A DNA stretch of 64,000 bases from Halopseudomonas pelagia (GTDB lineage: Bacteria; Pseudomonadota; Gammaproteobacteria; Pseudomonadales; Pseudomonadaceae), in NCBI RefSeq assembly GCF_009497895.1, contig NZ_CP033116.1, positions 4,030,001 to 4,094,000 of the forward strand, read 5' to 3'. A program made the translations under genes and the position numbers. A model generated the notes under the pieces. The model was given only the letters and a program-made list of their open reading frames with translations, ran no database searches and was not told the DNA's origin. Below, in pieces: positions 43,567 to 55,967 of the stretch (its first letter is position 1; each line of letters begins with the position of its first letter).

Positions 43567-45114
43567 ATGACCTCTTCAGAGCAAGACTCCTTGAATCCAG
43601 CCCCCCTAGACGTAGTGGTTATTGGCGGTGGCGTCAACGGCACCGGCATCGCGCTGGATGCAGCCGGCCGCGGTCTCAAGGTAATGCTCTGCGAGATGAA
43701 CGACCTGGCCTCGGCCACGTCTTCCAGCAGCAGCAAGCTGATTCATGGCGGGCTGCGTTATCTGGAGTTCTATGAATTTCGTCTGGTCCGGGAGGCATTG
43801 GCCGAACGCGAATCGCTGCTGCGCAATGCACCGCACATTATGTGGCCGATGCGTTTCTGCCTGCCCCATCAGCCCCACCTGCGCCCGGCCTGGATGATCC
43901 GTATCGGTCTGTTCCTGTATGACCATCTGGCCCGCCGTGAACTGCTGCCGGCGTCGAAAGGCATCCGTTTCAACACCGACAGCCCGCTGGTCAAGAGCAT
44001 TACCCGTGGATTCCTGTATTCCGATGGCTGGGTAGATGACGCGAGGCTGGTGGTGCTTTGCGCCAAGGCTGCAGCCGCCAGGGGTGCACTCATCCGCACC
44101 CGCTCGCGCTGTGTCAGTGCGGTGCGCGAAGGCACGCTGTGGCGGGTGCTGATGGAAGACCTGCATAGTGGTGAGCAATCCGAATACCGGTGCCGCGCCC
44201 TGGTCAACGCCGCGGGGCCCTGGGTCAGTAAGGTACTTACTCAAGCCGTGGGTCAGACTGCGGCCAAACAGATACGCATGGTCAAGGGCAGCCATATTGT
44301 CGTGCCGCGGATGAACATCGGCGAGCACGCTTATATTCTGCAGAACAGTGATGGCCGTATCGTGTTTGTGATTCCCTATGAGGATGATTTTTCATTGATC
44401 GGCACCACCGATGTCGATTACCAGGGTGATCCCTCCCAGGTGAGCATTTCCACCGAGGAAATCGATTATTTGCTGGCGGTGGTCAACAGCCATTTCCGTG
44501 ACACCATCAGCGCCAGTGACATCGTCTGGAGTTTTTCCGGCGTCAGACCGCTGATGGACGACGAGTCGGCCACCGCACAGAAAGCCTCGCGCGACTACAG
44601 CTTCGAGCTGGACGCACCAGCAGGAGCGGCGCCACTGCTGTCGATCTTTGGCGGCAAAATCACCACTTATCGCAAACTGGCAGAAGCCGCGACGGACAGT
44701 CTGTGCCAGTTCTTTGCCGACGCCGGCCCGGCCTGGACCAGCAAGGCGACGCTGCCCGGCGGCGACTTTCTCGATCAACCCAGCCTGCAACGCGAGCTCG
44801 CCGAGCAATATCCGTGGCTCCCGGCCAAAGTACTCAAACGTTGGGTGCGCACCTATGGCACCTTGTGCCGGCATATCCTCGCAGATTGCGATAGCCTGGA
44901 AAGCCTTGGCGAGCACTACGGCGCGGGGCTGTATGAGCAGGAAGTCAGCTATCTGGTGCGCGAAGAATGGGCTTGCACTGTCAACGACATTTTGTGGCGG
45001 CGCACCAAGCTGGGATTGCATCTGCAACACTCGGCCCATCCGGCTTTGGAGCACAAGATTGCGCAACTGCTTGGCAGCCGCGCCACCGCCCCGGCAGAGA
45101 CAGAAAGTCCATAG
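43567..45114 (+). CDS. glpD: Aerobic glycerol-3-phosphate dehydrogenase
   Basis: 515 residues, the normal GlpD length. FAD-binding [20 protein letters not shown] near residue 20; further motifs [46 protein letters not shown] and [14 protein letters not shown]. Membrane-associated flavoprotein oxidising glycerol-3-phosphate to dihydroxyacetone phosphate and passing electrons to quinone. No glpF, glpK or glpR neighbours here; it lies between two c-di-GMP-type genes and prfC. Confidence 0.95.
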   Translation: MTSSEQDSLNPAPLDVVVIGGGVNGTGIALDAAGRGLKVMLCEMNDLASATSSSSSKLIHGGLRYLEFYEFRLVREALAERESLLRNAPHIMWPMRFCLPHQPHLRPAWMIRIGLFLYDHLARRELLPASKGIRFNTDSPLVKSITRGFLYSDGWVDDARLVVLCAKAAAARGALIRTRSRCVSAVREGTLWRVLMEDLHSGEQSEYRCRALVNAAGPWVSKVLTQAVGQTAAKQIRMVKGSHIVVPRMNIGEHAYILQNSDGRIVFVIPYEDDFSLIGTTDVDYQGDPSQVSISTEEIDYLLAVVNSHFRDTISASDIVWSFSGVRPLMDDESATAQKASRDYSFELDAPAGAAPLLSIFGGKITTYRKLAEAATDSLCQFFADAGPAWTSKATLPGGDFLDQPSLQRELAEQYPWLPAKVLKRWVRTYGTLCRHILADCDSLESLGEHYGAGLYEQEVSYLVREEWACTVNDILWRRTKLGLHLQHSAHPALEHKIAQLLGSRATAPAETESP

Positions 45115-45196
45115 CGCTTTGCCGACGAATGATCTGGCTCAATGGGTTATAATCGCCGGTCGAAACCCACCCGTTATTCCATCCGCAAGGTTTTCA

Positions 45197-46780
<1,584 letters not shown>

Positions 46781-46908
46781 GTCTCCGAGGATCGCGCTGT
46801 ACTCCCATAGTTTTGTCAGGTTTGGACGCGAATTGACTGTTTTTTCCAACCAATGCGTCTAAACTCCTGAGATGAAGTTTTCACGGCAGTTTGCCGAGGT
46901 GCTGAGCT

Positions 46909-49900
46909 GTGGATAAGCGACAATTCGCCCGTCAGAGCGTCTCTATTGATGCGGAGTGTCATTTCGGCTCAGGAAATGACCGCAGCTGTCGTATACGCGA
47001 TTTCAGCCAGGGCGGCATGCTTATTACCCTCGACCTGCCCCCTCAGGCCGATCCCCTGCTGTCTTTGCCCCGGCGCAAGGGCGCCCCTGCAATTGTCAGC
47101 TTTCGCCTGCACAATCGCCGCGTCAGCATCAATGTTCTGGTCGCTCATGTGTCCGAGCACGGCATCGGCCTGCGCATGCGTGAACATCGCCCCGCCGATC
47201 TGGCGATGTTGCAGCAGGCCGCTCAGCAAGCCAGCGAGCATCAGTCGAAGCTTTCCTGGCACCCTGCGGCAGGCCAAACGCTGCTTGAACCCGCACAAAA
47301 AATCACGCTGATCAATTCGGCCAACAGTATTATCAGCCGCTTTCTCGACAATCAGTTCGAAGGCTTTTTCAGCCAACTTGAACTCACTTTGTTACAGGAA
47401 GCGGATTACAAGAAAACCCACGCTGGGCAGCAAGCCTTTCTTGATGCAATGACGCTGATTCGGGCGCAAAAGGCCAAACTGAGTCGGCACTGCATTGCCG
47501 GCATTACCGCCAATGCCGACGCCGTAGCCAAGGGCCTGGGTCCCGAGCCGCACATGGACGCCCAGGGCGATCTAGCCGACACCGCGTCCGCCAGTGCCCT
47601 TTCCCTGGTGGCGAAAGACGAGTTCGAGGACTGGCTCGTAGTGCGTGTGGCGATCTCGAAGGCAGAAGTCCAACTGCGCGAACTGCTGCTGGAATTACAG
47701 TTGCGACTCGACGCCGCCCTGCTCACCTCTGGTGCCGCGGCGGTGTATAACCCCTATTCCCCCGCTGCTTTGGCGATGGGTTGGGCGGCAGCGCTGCGTC
47801 CACTGCAGTTGAGCAACGACCTGCTACGGGTCGTATTTGGCCTGTTTTACGATAACGTGCTGGCGCAACTGGACAGTGCTTATGTGTCACTGAACAAGCT
47901 GTTTATCGAGACCGGCATTCTTCCTGACATTGATGTCACCCGCTACCTGGCTCAGCAAAAACTCAAGCGCGACAACGCCGCCACTGAAACTCGTCAGCAG
48001 CACTTCGAAGTCAAGGAGAGCAGCCCCGAGTCACACTCGGCGGCAGCCGATACCAGCCAGACGAGCCGCGACGATGCGAATGGCAGCGAAACCTCAGGCA
48101 ATCGCGTCGGCAAGGGGATCAAGGCGGCGTTTAATACCGTCTCACGCTTGTGGAGCATGCAGCGCCAGTTGCATAGCGAGCATCCGGAAGAACTGCGTCA
48201 GTCAGCTCAGGTCCTGCCACCGCAGATTACCGCCCGCGACACGCAAGATGCGCTGCGACAGCTGCAAAAGCAGCTGCTCGACGGCAACGCCCAGTTGGGC
48301 AGCCCGGGCGCACTCAAGCAGTATTTGATGCAGGCCGGCCATGCTGTCGGCGGCATCAGCGAGTACGAACAGGACTCAGCCGATATGGTCGAGAGCCTGT
48401 TTGACAACATCGTGCACAACGAGCGGGTGCTGGACGATCTGCGCGCCGAGCTGCGTAAGCTCGAGGTACCGATACTCAAGGTCATGCTGCGCGACCCGGA
48501 GCTGTTTTCCGCCGAATACCATCCGGCCCGCCAGGCCGTGAATTACCTGGCGCTGTTGTCCGATCGGCGCAGCATCAATATTGTCGACAACCGCCCGGTC
48601 ATTATTGACGCCATCAGCACCATCCTGAAAAACGAGGGTGAAGAAGATGAAGGCTTCAAACAAGTTCTCGGGGATCTGGACGAACTGGTAGGCCGGGAAA
48701 AACATTACTTCGAACGCAACCTTACCCGGGTAACCGAGGCTTGCGAAGGCCAGCAACGCATTACCCAGGCCAATCTGTTGATCGAATGGGAGCTGGAACG
48801 GCTACTGGCACCGCAACCGGTAGGTAAACCGATACTGGATCTGGTCAACCAGGGCTGGAAGGAACTGATGCGTCTGAGCTACTTCCGCGAGGGCACCTCC
48901 AGCCTGGCCTGGGAGATGACCCTGGTGGTGCTTGATCAACTGATCGTGCGCACCGTACCCGGCGCCTGGGACGAGTCGCGTTTGCGCTTCAGCAGTCACA
49001 AGTTGCTGACGCTGATTCGCAAGGGCCTGTCGAAAATCCCCGACTCCAATGCCAGCCATAAAACCGTGGTGCAAAATCTGGAGAAGTTGCTGGACTACCC
49101 GCACAGCACGGATTTTGCCACGGTTCAGTATGTCAGTCCGCTGCATAGCAACAACTCGATCGCCGGGCAATCAGCTGAGCTCCCACCGGATAAGACCTTG
49201 CAACGCTGGATCAAGCGCGCCAAGGCGCTCCAGGTCGGCCAATGGTTGCAGCGTCACGTTCTCGGTAGTGAGTCCCAACTGTACTATCTGACCTGGGTGG
49301 CCGATGAATTCAGCCGCTACGTGTTCAGCAATCACCGCGGGATGAAGGCCGAGGAGATGTCTCTGGATCAGGTCGCGCATTTACTGCGTGACGGCAACCT
49401 GACAGTCCTCAATGACGCCGGTGCGCCCGCTCTGGAGCAGGGCCTGGATGCCCTGGTGCAGAAAGTCTATGACAAGCTGGCGCTGGACGCCGCGCAGGAT
49501 CAACTGACTGGTCTCAAGGCACGGCGTGAATTTCTCCGCTGGCTGACACAGAGTGTGACCCGCGCGCGGGACAGCAGTGATCGCTTTAGCCTGATCTTTA
49601 TCGACATTCTGCAATTCAAATTGATCAACAACACCTGCGGTTATGAGGTCGGCGATACCTTTCTGCGTAATATTGCCGAACAGATTCTCAGCCGGCTCGA
49701 CAAGAACGCCATTGCCGGACGCGTTGGTGTCGACCAGTTCGCCGTACTGCTGCCATCACTCACCTACAACGACGGTTTTATGCTGGCAATGCAGCTCAAG
49801 GCGGCGCTGGAAGAACAGCGCTTCGAGAGTGGCCAGCACAGCTTTATCATCTCCTCGGCAGTAGCCTTGATCAATGTTGACGACAAGAGCCCCGAACCGA

Positions 49901-50802
49901 TGGAGCTGTTGCGCATGGTCGAGTCCGCCGCCGACATGTGTAAAAAATCCGGGCATAAAGATATTCAGGTGATCAAACCCGGCGATACACGCTTTCGCGA
50001 ACGCGATGACATGATTTCCTGGGTCACGCGCATCAACCGCGCGCTGGATGAAAATCGCCTGAAATTGCGCTGCCAGAAAATCCAGCCGATCGGCGATACT
50101 GATCCGGTACATACGCATTATGAAATTCTGCTCACCGTAGTTGATGATAACGGCGAACACCTGGCGCCTTCTGACTTCATCAAGGCGGCAGAAGAATACA
50201 ACCGCATGGGTGCGGTGGATCGCTGGGTTATTGGCACTGTGCTGCAATGGATGGTGGCCAACCCGCAGAAACTGGCCCGTTTCGGCGGCTTCTCAATCAA
50301 CCTGTCTGGCTGCTCGCTGAATGACGAATCCTTCCTCGACTATGTGTTCGAGATGCTGGTGCGCTACGACGTGCCGAGAGAAAAGCTGATTTTCGAAATT
50401 ACCGAAACAGCGGCGATTGACAACCTGGCCGACGCTGCCGATTTCATTAACGAAATGAAGGAAATCGGGTGTCGTTTCTCGCTGGATGACTTTGGTGCCG
50501 GCCAGTCATCCTATGCTTACCTCAAGCAGCTGCCGGTAGACTTTATCAAGATTGATGGCGCCTTTATTCGACAGATTACCGAGGATGACTTCGACTACGC
50601 CCTGGTGCGCTCCATCACCGAGATGGGCCACTTTCTCGACAAGTCCATCGTCGCCGAATATGTATCCAGTGAAGCCATCCTCGATCTGGTCACCGAGATT
50701 GGGGTGGATTACGCCCAGGGCTTTCACCTTGGCAAACCCATTCTGCTCGAACAACTGCTGGCGACCACCGAGATACCCCCGGCCAGCCGCAATCCCGCCT
50801 GA
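46909..50802 (+). CDS. PilZ-DUF1631-GGDEF-EAL c-di-GMP signalling protein
   Basis: 1297 residues from GTG 46909 with GAGG upstream. Order: PilZ-type domain (~1-95; KRQFARQSVSIDAE, RIRDFSQGGMLITL), DUF1631 (~100-780), GGDEF (~870-1020) with degenerate GVDQF, EAL (~1040-1280) with EIL, INLSG, FEITE, DDFGAGQSSYAYLK, FIKIDG and the C-terminal QGFHLGKP. Likely binds c-di-GMP through PilZ and may hydrolyse it through EAL; cyclase activity is improbable. Cytoplasmic, no membrane helix. The EAL second-motif region reads IVAEYV where AEGVE is usual. Intact paralogue of the broken 39.6-43.4 kb gene. Confidence 0.92.
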   Translation: MDKRQFARQSVSIDAECHFGSGNDRSCRIRDFSQGGMLITLDLPPQADPLLSLPRRKGAPAIVSFRLHNRRVSINVLVAHVSEHGIGLRMREHRPADLAMLQQAAQQASEHQSKLSWHPAAGQTLLEPAQKITLINSANSIISRFLDNQFEGFFSQLELTLLQEADYKKTHAGQQAFLDAMTLIRAQKAKLSRHCIAGITANADAVAKGLGPEPHMDAQGDLADTASASALSLVAKDEFEDWLVVRVAISKAEVQLRELLLELQLRLDAALLTSGAAAVYNPYSPAALAMGWAAALRPLQLSNDLLRVVFGLFYDNVLAQLDSAYVSLNKLFIETGILPDIDVTRYLAQQKLKRDNAATETRQQHFEVKESSPESHSAAADTSQTSRDDANGSETSGNRVGKGIKAAFNTVSRLWSMQRQLHSEHPEELRQSAQVLPPQITARDTQDALRQLQKQLLDGNAQLGSPGALKQYLMQAGHAVGGISEYEQDSADMVESLFDNIVHNERVLDDLRAELRKLEVPILKVMLRDPELFSAEYHPARQAVNYLALLSDRRSINIVDNRPVIIDAISTILKNEGEEDEGFKQVLGDLDELVGREKHYFERNLTRVTEACEGQQRITQANLLIEWELERLLAPQPVGKPILDLVNQGWKELMRLSYFREGTSSLAWEMTLVVLDQLIVRTVPGAWDESRLRFSSHKLLTLIRKGLSKIPDSNASHKTVVQNLEKLLDYPHSTDFATVQYVSPLHSNNSIAGQSAELPPDKTLQRWIKRAKALQVGQWLQRHVLGSESQLYYLTWVADEFSRYVFSNHRGMKAEEMSLDQVAHLLRDGNLTVLNDAGAPALEQGLDALVQKVYDKLALDAAQDQLTGLKARREFLRWLTQSVTRARDSSDRFSLIFIDILQFKLINNTCGYEVGDTFLRNIAEQILSRLDKNAIAGRVGVDQFAVLLPSLTYNDGFMLAMQLKAALEEQRFESGQHSFIISSAVALINVDDKSPEPMELLRMVESAADMCKKSGHKDIQVIKPGDTRFRERDDMISWVTRINRALDENRLKLRCQKIQPIGDTDPVHTHYEILLTVVDDNGEHLAPSDFIKAAEEYNRMGAVDRWVIGTVLQWMVANPQKLARFGGFSINLSGCSLNDESFLDYVFEMLVRYDVPREKLIFEITETAAIDNLADAADFINEMKEIGCRFSLDDFGAGQSSYAYLKQLPVDFIKIDGAFIRQITEDDFDYALVRSITEMGHFLDKSIVAEYVSSEAILDLVTEIGVDYAQGFHLGKPILLEQLLATTEIPPASRNPA

Positions 50803-50805
50803 TTT

Positions 50806-51600
50806 ATGCGTTATATCGATACCCATACGCACCTGGATTTTCCCGATTTCGATGCCGACCGCCAGCAGGTATTGCAACGCAGCGAGCACGCAGGCGTCGA
50901 GCGGCTGATCATACTCGGCGTCTACCAGAAGAACTGGGACAGGCTCTGGCAGTTGGTTGAAGCCGATAGTCGCCTGTTCGGCGCCTTTGGCCTGCACCCG
51001 GTGTACCTGGAGCAACACCAGCCGAGCCATCTGGACGATCTCGCCCAGCGCCTTGAGCGCCTGGCAGCGCATCCGCAATGCTGCGCCGTGGGTGAAATCG
51101 GCCTGGATTACTTTCTGCCCGAGCCGGATCGCCAGCGCCAACAGACGCTCCTCGACGCCCAGCTAAGCCTGGCCGCCAGCGCCAATCTACCGGTGCTGCT
51201 CCATGTGCGCCGCGCGCACGCCGACACCATCGCCATGTTGAAACGTCACCGCCTGCCGCGCGCCGGCATCGTGCATGCCTTTGCTGGCAGCCAGGAAGAG
51301 GCAAAGGAATATATCCGCCTGGGCTTCAAGCTCGGACTGGGCGGCGCGGCTACCTGGCCGCAGGCGACCAAGCTGCGACGTACCCTGGCCGCGCTACCGA
51401 TCGACAGCCTGGTGCTGGAAACCGATGCGCCGGATATGGCGCCACACTTCCAGGCCCACCAGCGAAACAGCCCGGAATATCTGCCGCAAATCTGCCGCGA
51501 ACTCGCGGCTCTGCGGGGCGAGCCGGTCGAGATCTTTGCTCAGGCTTGCCTGCATAACAGTTGTGAATTATTCAGCTGGCCCACCGCTGCGGTGATCTGA
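50806..51600 (+). CDS. TatD-family metal-dependent hydrolase
   Basis: 264 residues. Metal ligands in DTHTHLDFPDF (N-terminus), the Glu in GEIGLDY, the His in LLHVRRAHADT and HAFAGS, and LETDAPDM near the end, as in TatD/YcfH. Family members are DNases or deacylases of uncertain substrate. It follows the GGDEF-EAL stop by only 3 bp, so it may be co-transcribed. Confidence 0.92.
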   Translation: MRYIDTHTHLDFPDFDADRQQVLQRSEHAGVERLIILGVYQKNWDRLWQLVEADSRLFGAFGLHPVYLEQHQPSHLDDLAQRLERLAAHPQCCAVGEIGLDYFLPEPDRQRQQTLLDAQLSLAASANLPVLLHVRRAHADTIAMLKRHRLPRAGIVHAFAGSQEEAKEYIRLGFKLGLGGAATWPQATKLRRTLAALPIDSLVLETDAPDMAPHFQAHQRNSPEYLPQICRELAALRGEPVEIFAQACLHNSCELFSWPTAAVI

Positions 51601-51661
51601 GCCCACGGGTCTGGTAGAGTCAGTGCTTATGCCTGCATTGAGTTGCAAACAGGAGATTCGC

Positions 51662-52126
51662 GTGGCCTTAGGCATTGCACTGTTTCTGATCTGGGTAGTT
51701 CTACTGCTGCGTTTTCCCAGGGTCATGCTGCCGATCAGCGGCGCAGTCGCGGTATTAGCGTTGCTGGCAGCAGCAGCGTTGGGATTGCGTCACTGGTACA
51801 CCGGCAATCTGGTTGATCACCTGCATACCAGCGTCGCCTTCCAACCCGATGACTGTGCGTTCGGCAAACCGCTGCGCGTGTCGATAGAAAATCGCAGTGA
51901 TCGTACTGCCACTCAAATTCGCTGGCAGTTGACCGCGACCCAGCCAGACTACAATACCAACCTGGTGGATATCGGCATCACCGACGCCACCTACCAGACC
52001 GAGCAGGCGTTGCCTCCCGGCCAGCAATGGCACGGCTGCTATAGAGTACCGCCTCTGCGTAGCGGCGCTCACGCGGCCGACCTGGACTACCGGCTGGACC
52101 GGCTGGATGCGGATTTTCAGGATTAA
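51662..52126 (+). CDS. Small membrane-anchored hypothetical protein
   Basis: About 154 residues from GTG 51662, preceded by CAGGAG; in-frame ATGs at 51623 and 51629 have no good ribosome site. Two N-terminal hydrophobic segments (ALGIALFLIWVVLLLRF and ISGAVAVLALLAAAALGL) are followed by an extracytoplasmic beta-rich region resembling an Ig/FxxN-type domain (PLRVSIENRSDRTATQIRWQ). The family is not one I can name. Confidence 0.75.
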   Translation: MALGIALFLIWVVLLLRFPRVMLPISGAVAVLALLAAAALGLRHWYTGNLVDHLHTSVAFQPDDCAFGKPLRVSIENRSDRTATQIRWQLTATQPDYNTNLVDIGITDATYQTEQALPPGQQWHGCYRVPPLRSGAHAADLDYRLDRLDADFQD

Positions 52127-52175
52127 TGCTACGGCGGCACGCCACAAACCCTGTCATAAAATAAGGTAGAACAAC

Positions 52176-53000
52176 ATGACTCAACCTGTTGCATTGATTA
52201 CCGGCTGCTCGAGCGGCATCGGCCAGGCGCTGGCCTTTGCCTGCCTTGAACAGGGCTATCAGGTCTGGGCTACCGCCCGGAACCCCGAGAGCCTCGCACC
52301 GCTGCTTGCCAAGGGCGCGATAGCCGTTACGCTGGACGTCAACAATGCACAGCAGATTGCCGCCTGTGCTGAGCGCTTGCGTCAGGAAGCGGGGCGTCTG
52401 GATCTGCTGGTCAACAATGCTGGGTACGGCGCCATGGGCCCGATGCTGGATGCCGATCACGCCACCCTGCTCAAGCAGTTCGATACCAACGTATTTGCAC
52501 CGGTGCAGATGGTGCGCGCCACGGTGGATCTGTTGCGCGACAGCAAAGGTCTGATCGTCAATATCGGCAGTGTATCGGGCGTCACCACCACGCCATTTTC
52601 AGGTGTGTATTGTGCGTCCAAGGCCGCCCTGCATGCCATTTCGGATGCACTGCGGCTGGAGCTGACGCCCTTCTCCATTGGCGTGTTGACGGTCATGCCG
52701 GGCGCTATCGCTTCGGATTTCGGCAACAATGCCAGCGCGGCTATCACCATGGCCGCTGACTCCTGGTACAAGCCTTGGGAAAAAGCGGTGCAGGCGCGCG
52801 CTCAGGCTTCGCAGAAAGCCAGCTCGACCAGCGCGACGGACTTTGCCAAGGAGTTAATGGGCTACGTCAACAGCCCGCTGCGTCCCGAAATCGTGCTGAT
52901 CGGCGCCAACAGCAGAAACATGGTGCGACTAAAGCGCTGGTTGCCGACCTCGATACTCGACGCCCGGCTGCTCAAGCGCTTTGGCCTGAGCAAGCCCTGA
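52176..53000 (+). CDS. SDR-family oxidoreductase
   Basis: 274 residues. NAD(P) motif TGCSSGIG at ~9-16, NNAGYG at ~85, catalytic Ser in GSVSG and YCASK. Classical SDR resembling retinol/hydroxysteroid dehydrogenase-like proteins of bacteria (TVMPGAIASDFGNNAS region). Substrate unknown. It is convergent with the leucine-dehydrogenase-type gene. Confidence 0.88.
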   Translation: MTQPVALITGCSSGIGQALAFACLEQGYQVWATARNPESLAPLLAKGAIAVTLDVNNAQQIAACAERLRQEAGRLDLLVNNAGYGAMGPMLDADHATLLKQFDTNVFAPVQMVRATVDLLRDSKGLIVNIGSVSGVTTTPFSGVYCASKAALHAISDALRLELTPFSIGVLTVMPGAIASDFGNNASAAITMAADSWYKPWEKAVQARAQASQKASSTSATDFAKELMGYVNSPLRPEIVLIGANSRNMVRLKRWLPTSILDARLLKRFGLSKP

Positions 53001-53032
53001 AGACCTGTACCTGAGGGCGGATCAACGGCCGC

Positions 53033-54055
53033 TCAATCGCCGTAAAGGATCGCTTCGGCCTGATGGTCGGCGATCTCCGCGGGCGAGCGTCCCTCGGCTA
53101 TGCTCTGGGCAAAGATGCTGTCCAGGCGCGCGCCGATCAGCTTGACCCGCTGGGCAATGTCGCCAGCTACGACGCCCCGGTGGGTCAACGCCACGTAGAG
53201 GAGCCCGCCCGCGTTGATCACATAATCCGGCGCATAAAGGATGCCTCGCGCATCCAGCAGATCCGCCGCGTCCCGATCCACCAGTTGGTTGTTGGCCGCA
53301 CCGGCGACGGCAGCGCAACGTAGCCGGTTGATGGTATGCGAATCCAGCACGCCGCCCAGGCCGCAGGGCACGAAGATGTCACAGGGCGATTCGTAGACCG
53401 CGTCGGCCGCGACCGGTTTGACGCCCAGTTCATCCACCGCCAGCCGTACCTTGCCAGCATCCAGATCAGACACCAGCAGGTCCGCACCCTCGGCCACCAG
53501 CAGCTCGGCCAATGCATAACCGACGTTACCCAACCCCTGCAACATGATCCGCACTCCGCTGAGATCATCCCGGCCCAGCTTGGCCCGAGCGACACTGCGA
53601 ATGCCCATCAGTACCCCCAGCGCGGTATGCGGGGACGGATCACCGGCCTGGGTGGTGCTGGTCACATGCCCGGTCTGCTGGGCAATGCAATCCATGTCTT
53701 CGGGGCTGGTGCCGCTGTCCACGGCAGTGATGTAGCCGCCGCGCAGCGACTCGATGCAGCGCCCGAACGCCTCGAACAACGCGGCGCGGTTGGGCACATG
53801 CGCTGGGCGGAGGATCACTGCTTTACCGCCACCTTGTTCCAGCCCGGCGAGCGCAGCCTTGTAACTCATGCCCCGGGCCAGCCGAATCGCATCAGCGACA
53901 GCTTGATCGGTAGTGGCGTAAGGCATATAGCGACAGCCACCCAAGGCAGGTCCCAGACGCGTATTGTGAATGGCAATAATCGCTTCAAGACCTGTCTGCT
54001 CATCGGCAAACAAATGTACCGCCTGCATCCTGTCGGAACGCATCGCTGCAAACAT
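53033..54055 (-). CDS. Glu/Leu/Phe/Val dehydrogenase (leucine dehydrogenase type)
   Basis: 340 residues from ATG 54055; a start 21 codons upstream lacks support. Motifs: IAIHNTRLGPALGGCRYMPY, MSYKAALAGLEQGGGKAVI with the catalytic Lys, DSGTSPEDMDCIAQQT, and the Rossmann GLGNVGYALAELL. Oxidatively deaminates leucine/valine with NAD. Near-identical organisation in other pseudomonads. Confidence 0.9.
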   Translation of the reverse strand: MFAAMRSDRMQAVHLFADEQTGLEAIIAIHNTRLGPALGGCRYMPYATTDQAVADAIRLARGMSYKAALAGLEQGGGKAVILRPAHVPNRAALFEAFGRCIESLRGGYITAVDSGTSPEDMDCIAQQTGHVTSTTQAGDPSPHTALGVLMGIRSVARAKLGRDDLSGVRIMLQGLGNVGYALAELLVAEGADLLVSDLDAGKVRLAVDELGVKPVAADAVYESPCDIFVPCGLGGVLDSHTINRLRCAAVAGAANNQLVDRDAADLLDARGILYAPDYVINAGGLLYVALTHRGVVAGDIAQRVKLIGARLDSIFAQSIAEGRSPAEIADHQAEAILYGD

Positions 54056-54145
54056 GATGACACCGCCCTGCTCAAAGAACCTGTGTATCACCCTAGCTGC
54101 TTTAACGCCAAACCCCAAGCTATAGTCAGTATTCGCCGAGTCCCG

Positions 54146-54700
54146 TCAGCGTCTTACCGGGCGCTTCTGTAATTTGCGCTGCAGCGTGCGCCGGTGCATA
54201 CCCAGCGCCCGCGCTGTTGCTGAGATATTGCCCTCATGCTCGGCCAATACGCGCTGAATATGTTCCCACTGCAACCGGTCGACCGACATCGGATGTTCCG
54301 GCACCAGGGTGTCCGGGTCGGCCTGCTCGGACAGCAGGGCGGTGAGCACATCATCCGCATCGGCAGGTTTGCACAGGTAGTTGCAGGCGCCGCGCTTGAT
54401 CGCCTCGACCGCCGTGGTGATGCTGGAATAGCCGGTCAGAATCACTACTCGCAACTCCGGATACAGCTCCAACAGCTGCGGCAACAGCACCAGCCCTGAA
54501 TCCCCTTCCATCTTCAGATCCAGCACGGCGTAATCCGGCTGCTCCGCGCGCGCCAGCTGCATGGCTTCCTCGGCACCGCCGGCCGTATTCACCCGCAGCC
54601 CCCGCCGCGACAGGGCCCGGGCCATTACGCGGGTAAAGGTGGGGTCATCGTCAACGAGCAACAGTAACGGCTGCTCTTCCTGCTCTGCTATTTCACTCAT
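54146..54700 (-). CDS. roxR: RoxR/RegA-type redox response regulator
   Basis: 184 residues. Receiver with Asp61 (YAVLDLKMEGDSG) and Lys in LCKPADADD; short linker; Fis-type helix-turn-helix GNISATARALGMHRRTLQRK as in RegA/PrrA/ActR. Overlaps the sensor stop by 8 bp. In Pseudomonas aeruginosa RoxSR controls the cyanide-insensitive oxidase and redox homeostasis. Confidence 0.92.
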   Translation of the reverse strand: MSEIAEQEEQPLLLLVDDDPTFTRVMARALSRRGLRVNTAGGAEEAMQLARAEQPDYAVLDLKMEGDSGLVLLPQLLELYPELRVVILTGYSSITTAVEAIKRGACNYLCKPADADDVLTALLSEQADPDTLVPEHPMSVDRLQWEHIQRVLAEHEGNISATARALGMHRRTLQRKLQKRPVRR

Positions 54701-55967
54701 TCTCTGTCTCCCATGCGATCGGCAAGATCACTTCGGCCAGCGTGCCGCCGCCATCCTGGTTGAAAAGTTTTACGCTGCCGCCCAGACGTTGAACCGCAGC
54801 ATGGCTGAGGAACAGGCCTAGACCGAAGCCCTTCTTGCCTTTGGTAGTCACAAAGGCAGTGCCGATATGCTCGGCGATATGCAATGGCACGCCGGGGCCG
54901 AAATCCCGCACCGACAGACGCAGGCGGCGCTGATCCCACTCCAGCGCTATCTGAATGCCTTCAGGACAGGCGTCAGCGGCATTGTTCAGCAAATTGAGCA
55001 CCGCCTGGCCCAGCTCCGGGCTGGCCTTGATCAGCGGTGCAGCCTTCTCCGGTAGCGGCAGCAGTTGCCAGGACACCTCAGGCCGCATCAGTTGCCAGCG
55101 CGCCAACAGGCTTTTCAGCCACAGATCGACCGGCTCATCATGATGCGGTTGCTGACGGCTGTGCTCGGCGCGGCGGACCATATGCTGCAGGCTGTCCTTG
55201 CACATCTTCACCTGCTCCTGCAGCAGGGCCAGGTCTTCCTGCAACTGGGGATCGGGATAGTCGGTGCGCAGATCCTTGAGCAACACGCTCATGGTCGATA
55301 GCGGCGTGGACAGCTCATGCGCCGCGCCGGCGGCAACGCTGGCGATGCCCAACAACTGATTATCGCGAATACTCTGCTCGCGCCGCTCGGCCAGATGCTC
55401 CGCATGCCGCCGCAGTGCTGCGGCCATGCGCACGACAAACAAGCTGATCAAGCCGGCACTCATCGCCAGGTTCAGCCACATGCCGATCATGTACAGATTG
55501 ATCAAGCCGGTAGACAGCTTGAACTCGAAAGCCGCCAGCGGCTCGTACCAGATCAGCAGCACGCTGTAGGCTGATACTGCCAACCCCGCCAATACCGCAG
55601 TGTAGAACCAGGGCAAGGTCGCCGCAGCAATGGTCAGAGGCACCAGATAATAGGAAACAAAGGGATTGGTCGGCCCGCCCGAATAGTACAGCAGGACACT
55701 GTGCACCAGCATATCGAAGGATAGTTGCACCCCGTATTCGAAATCCGTCACCGGCCAACGCCGCGACAGTCTCAACAACGTGAGTATGCTGACCATCGCC
55801 GAGATCCCAAGGATCAATAGCAACGGCGTCCACGGCAGCTCGAACCAACCGCTGACGTAGGCTCCCATCACCGACAGACTTTGCACCAACAGCACCAGCA
55901 AGCGAATCAATATCAACCGCCACAGGTTCTGGCGGGTGGGTGACAGCGCCAGCGTGTTGGGGCTCAT
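54693..55967 (-). CDS. roxS: RoxS/RegB-type redox sensor histidine kinase
   Basis: About 424 residues from ATG 55967 (MSPNTLALSPTRQNLWRLIL); an ATG two codons upstream is equally possible. Six membrane helices with the quinone-sensing motif GGPTNPF, then the H-box AAGAAHELSTPLSTMSVLLK and ATPase motifs NLLNNAAD and GFGLGLFLSHAA. Senses the quinone pool and phosphorylates RoxR. Confidence 0.92.
   Translation of the reverse strand: MSPNTLALSPTRQNLWRLILIRLLVLLVQSLSVMGAYVSGWFELPWTPLLLILGISAMVSILTLLRLSRRWPVTDFEYGVQLSFDMLVHSVLLYYSGGPTNPFVSYYLVPLTIAAATLPWFYTAVLAGLAVSAYSVLLIWYEPLAAFEFKLSTGLINLYMIGMWLNLAMSAGLISLFVVRMAAALRRHAEHLAERREQSIRDNQLLGIASVAAGAAHELSTPLSTMSVLLKDLRTDYPDPQLQEDLALLQEQVKMCKDSLQHMVRRAEHSRQQPHHDEPVDLWLKSLLARWQLMRPEVSWQLLPLPEKAAPLIKASPELGQAVLNLLNNAADACPEGIQIALEWDQRRLRLSVRDFGPGVPLHIAEHIGTAFVTTKGKKGFGLGLFLSHAAVQRLGGSVKLFNQDGGGTLAEVILPIAWETENE

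Noticed and set aside
44648..45196. N-terminal extension of prfC
   Set aside because: It overlaps glpD in another frame; RF3 homologues start at [14 protein letters not shown].
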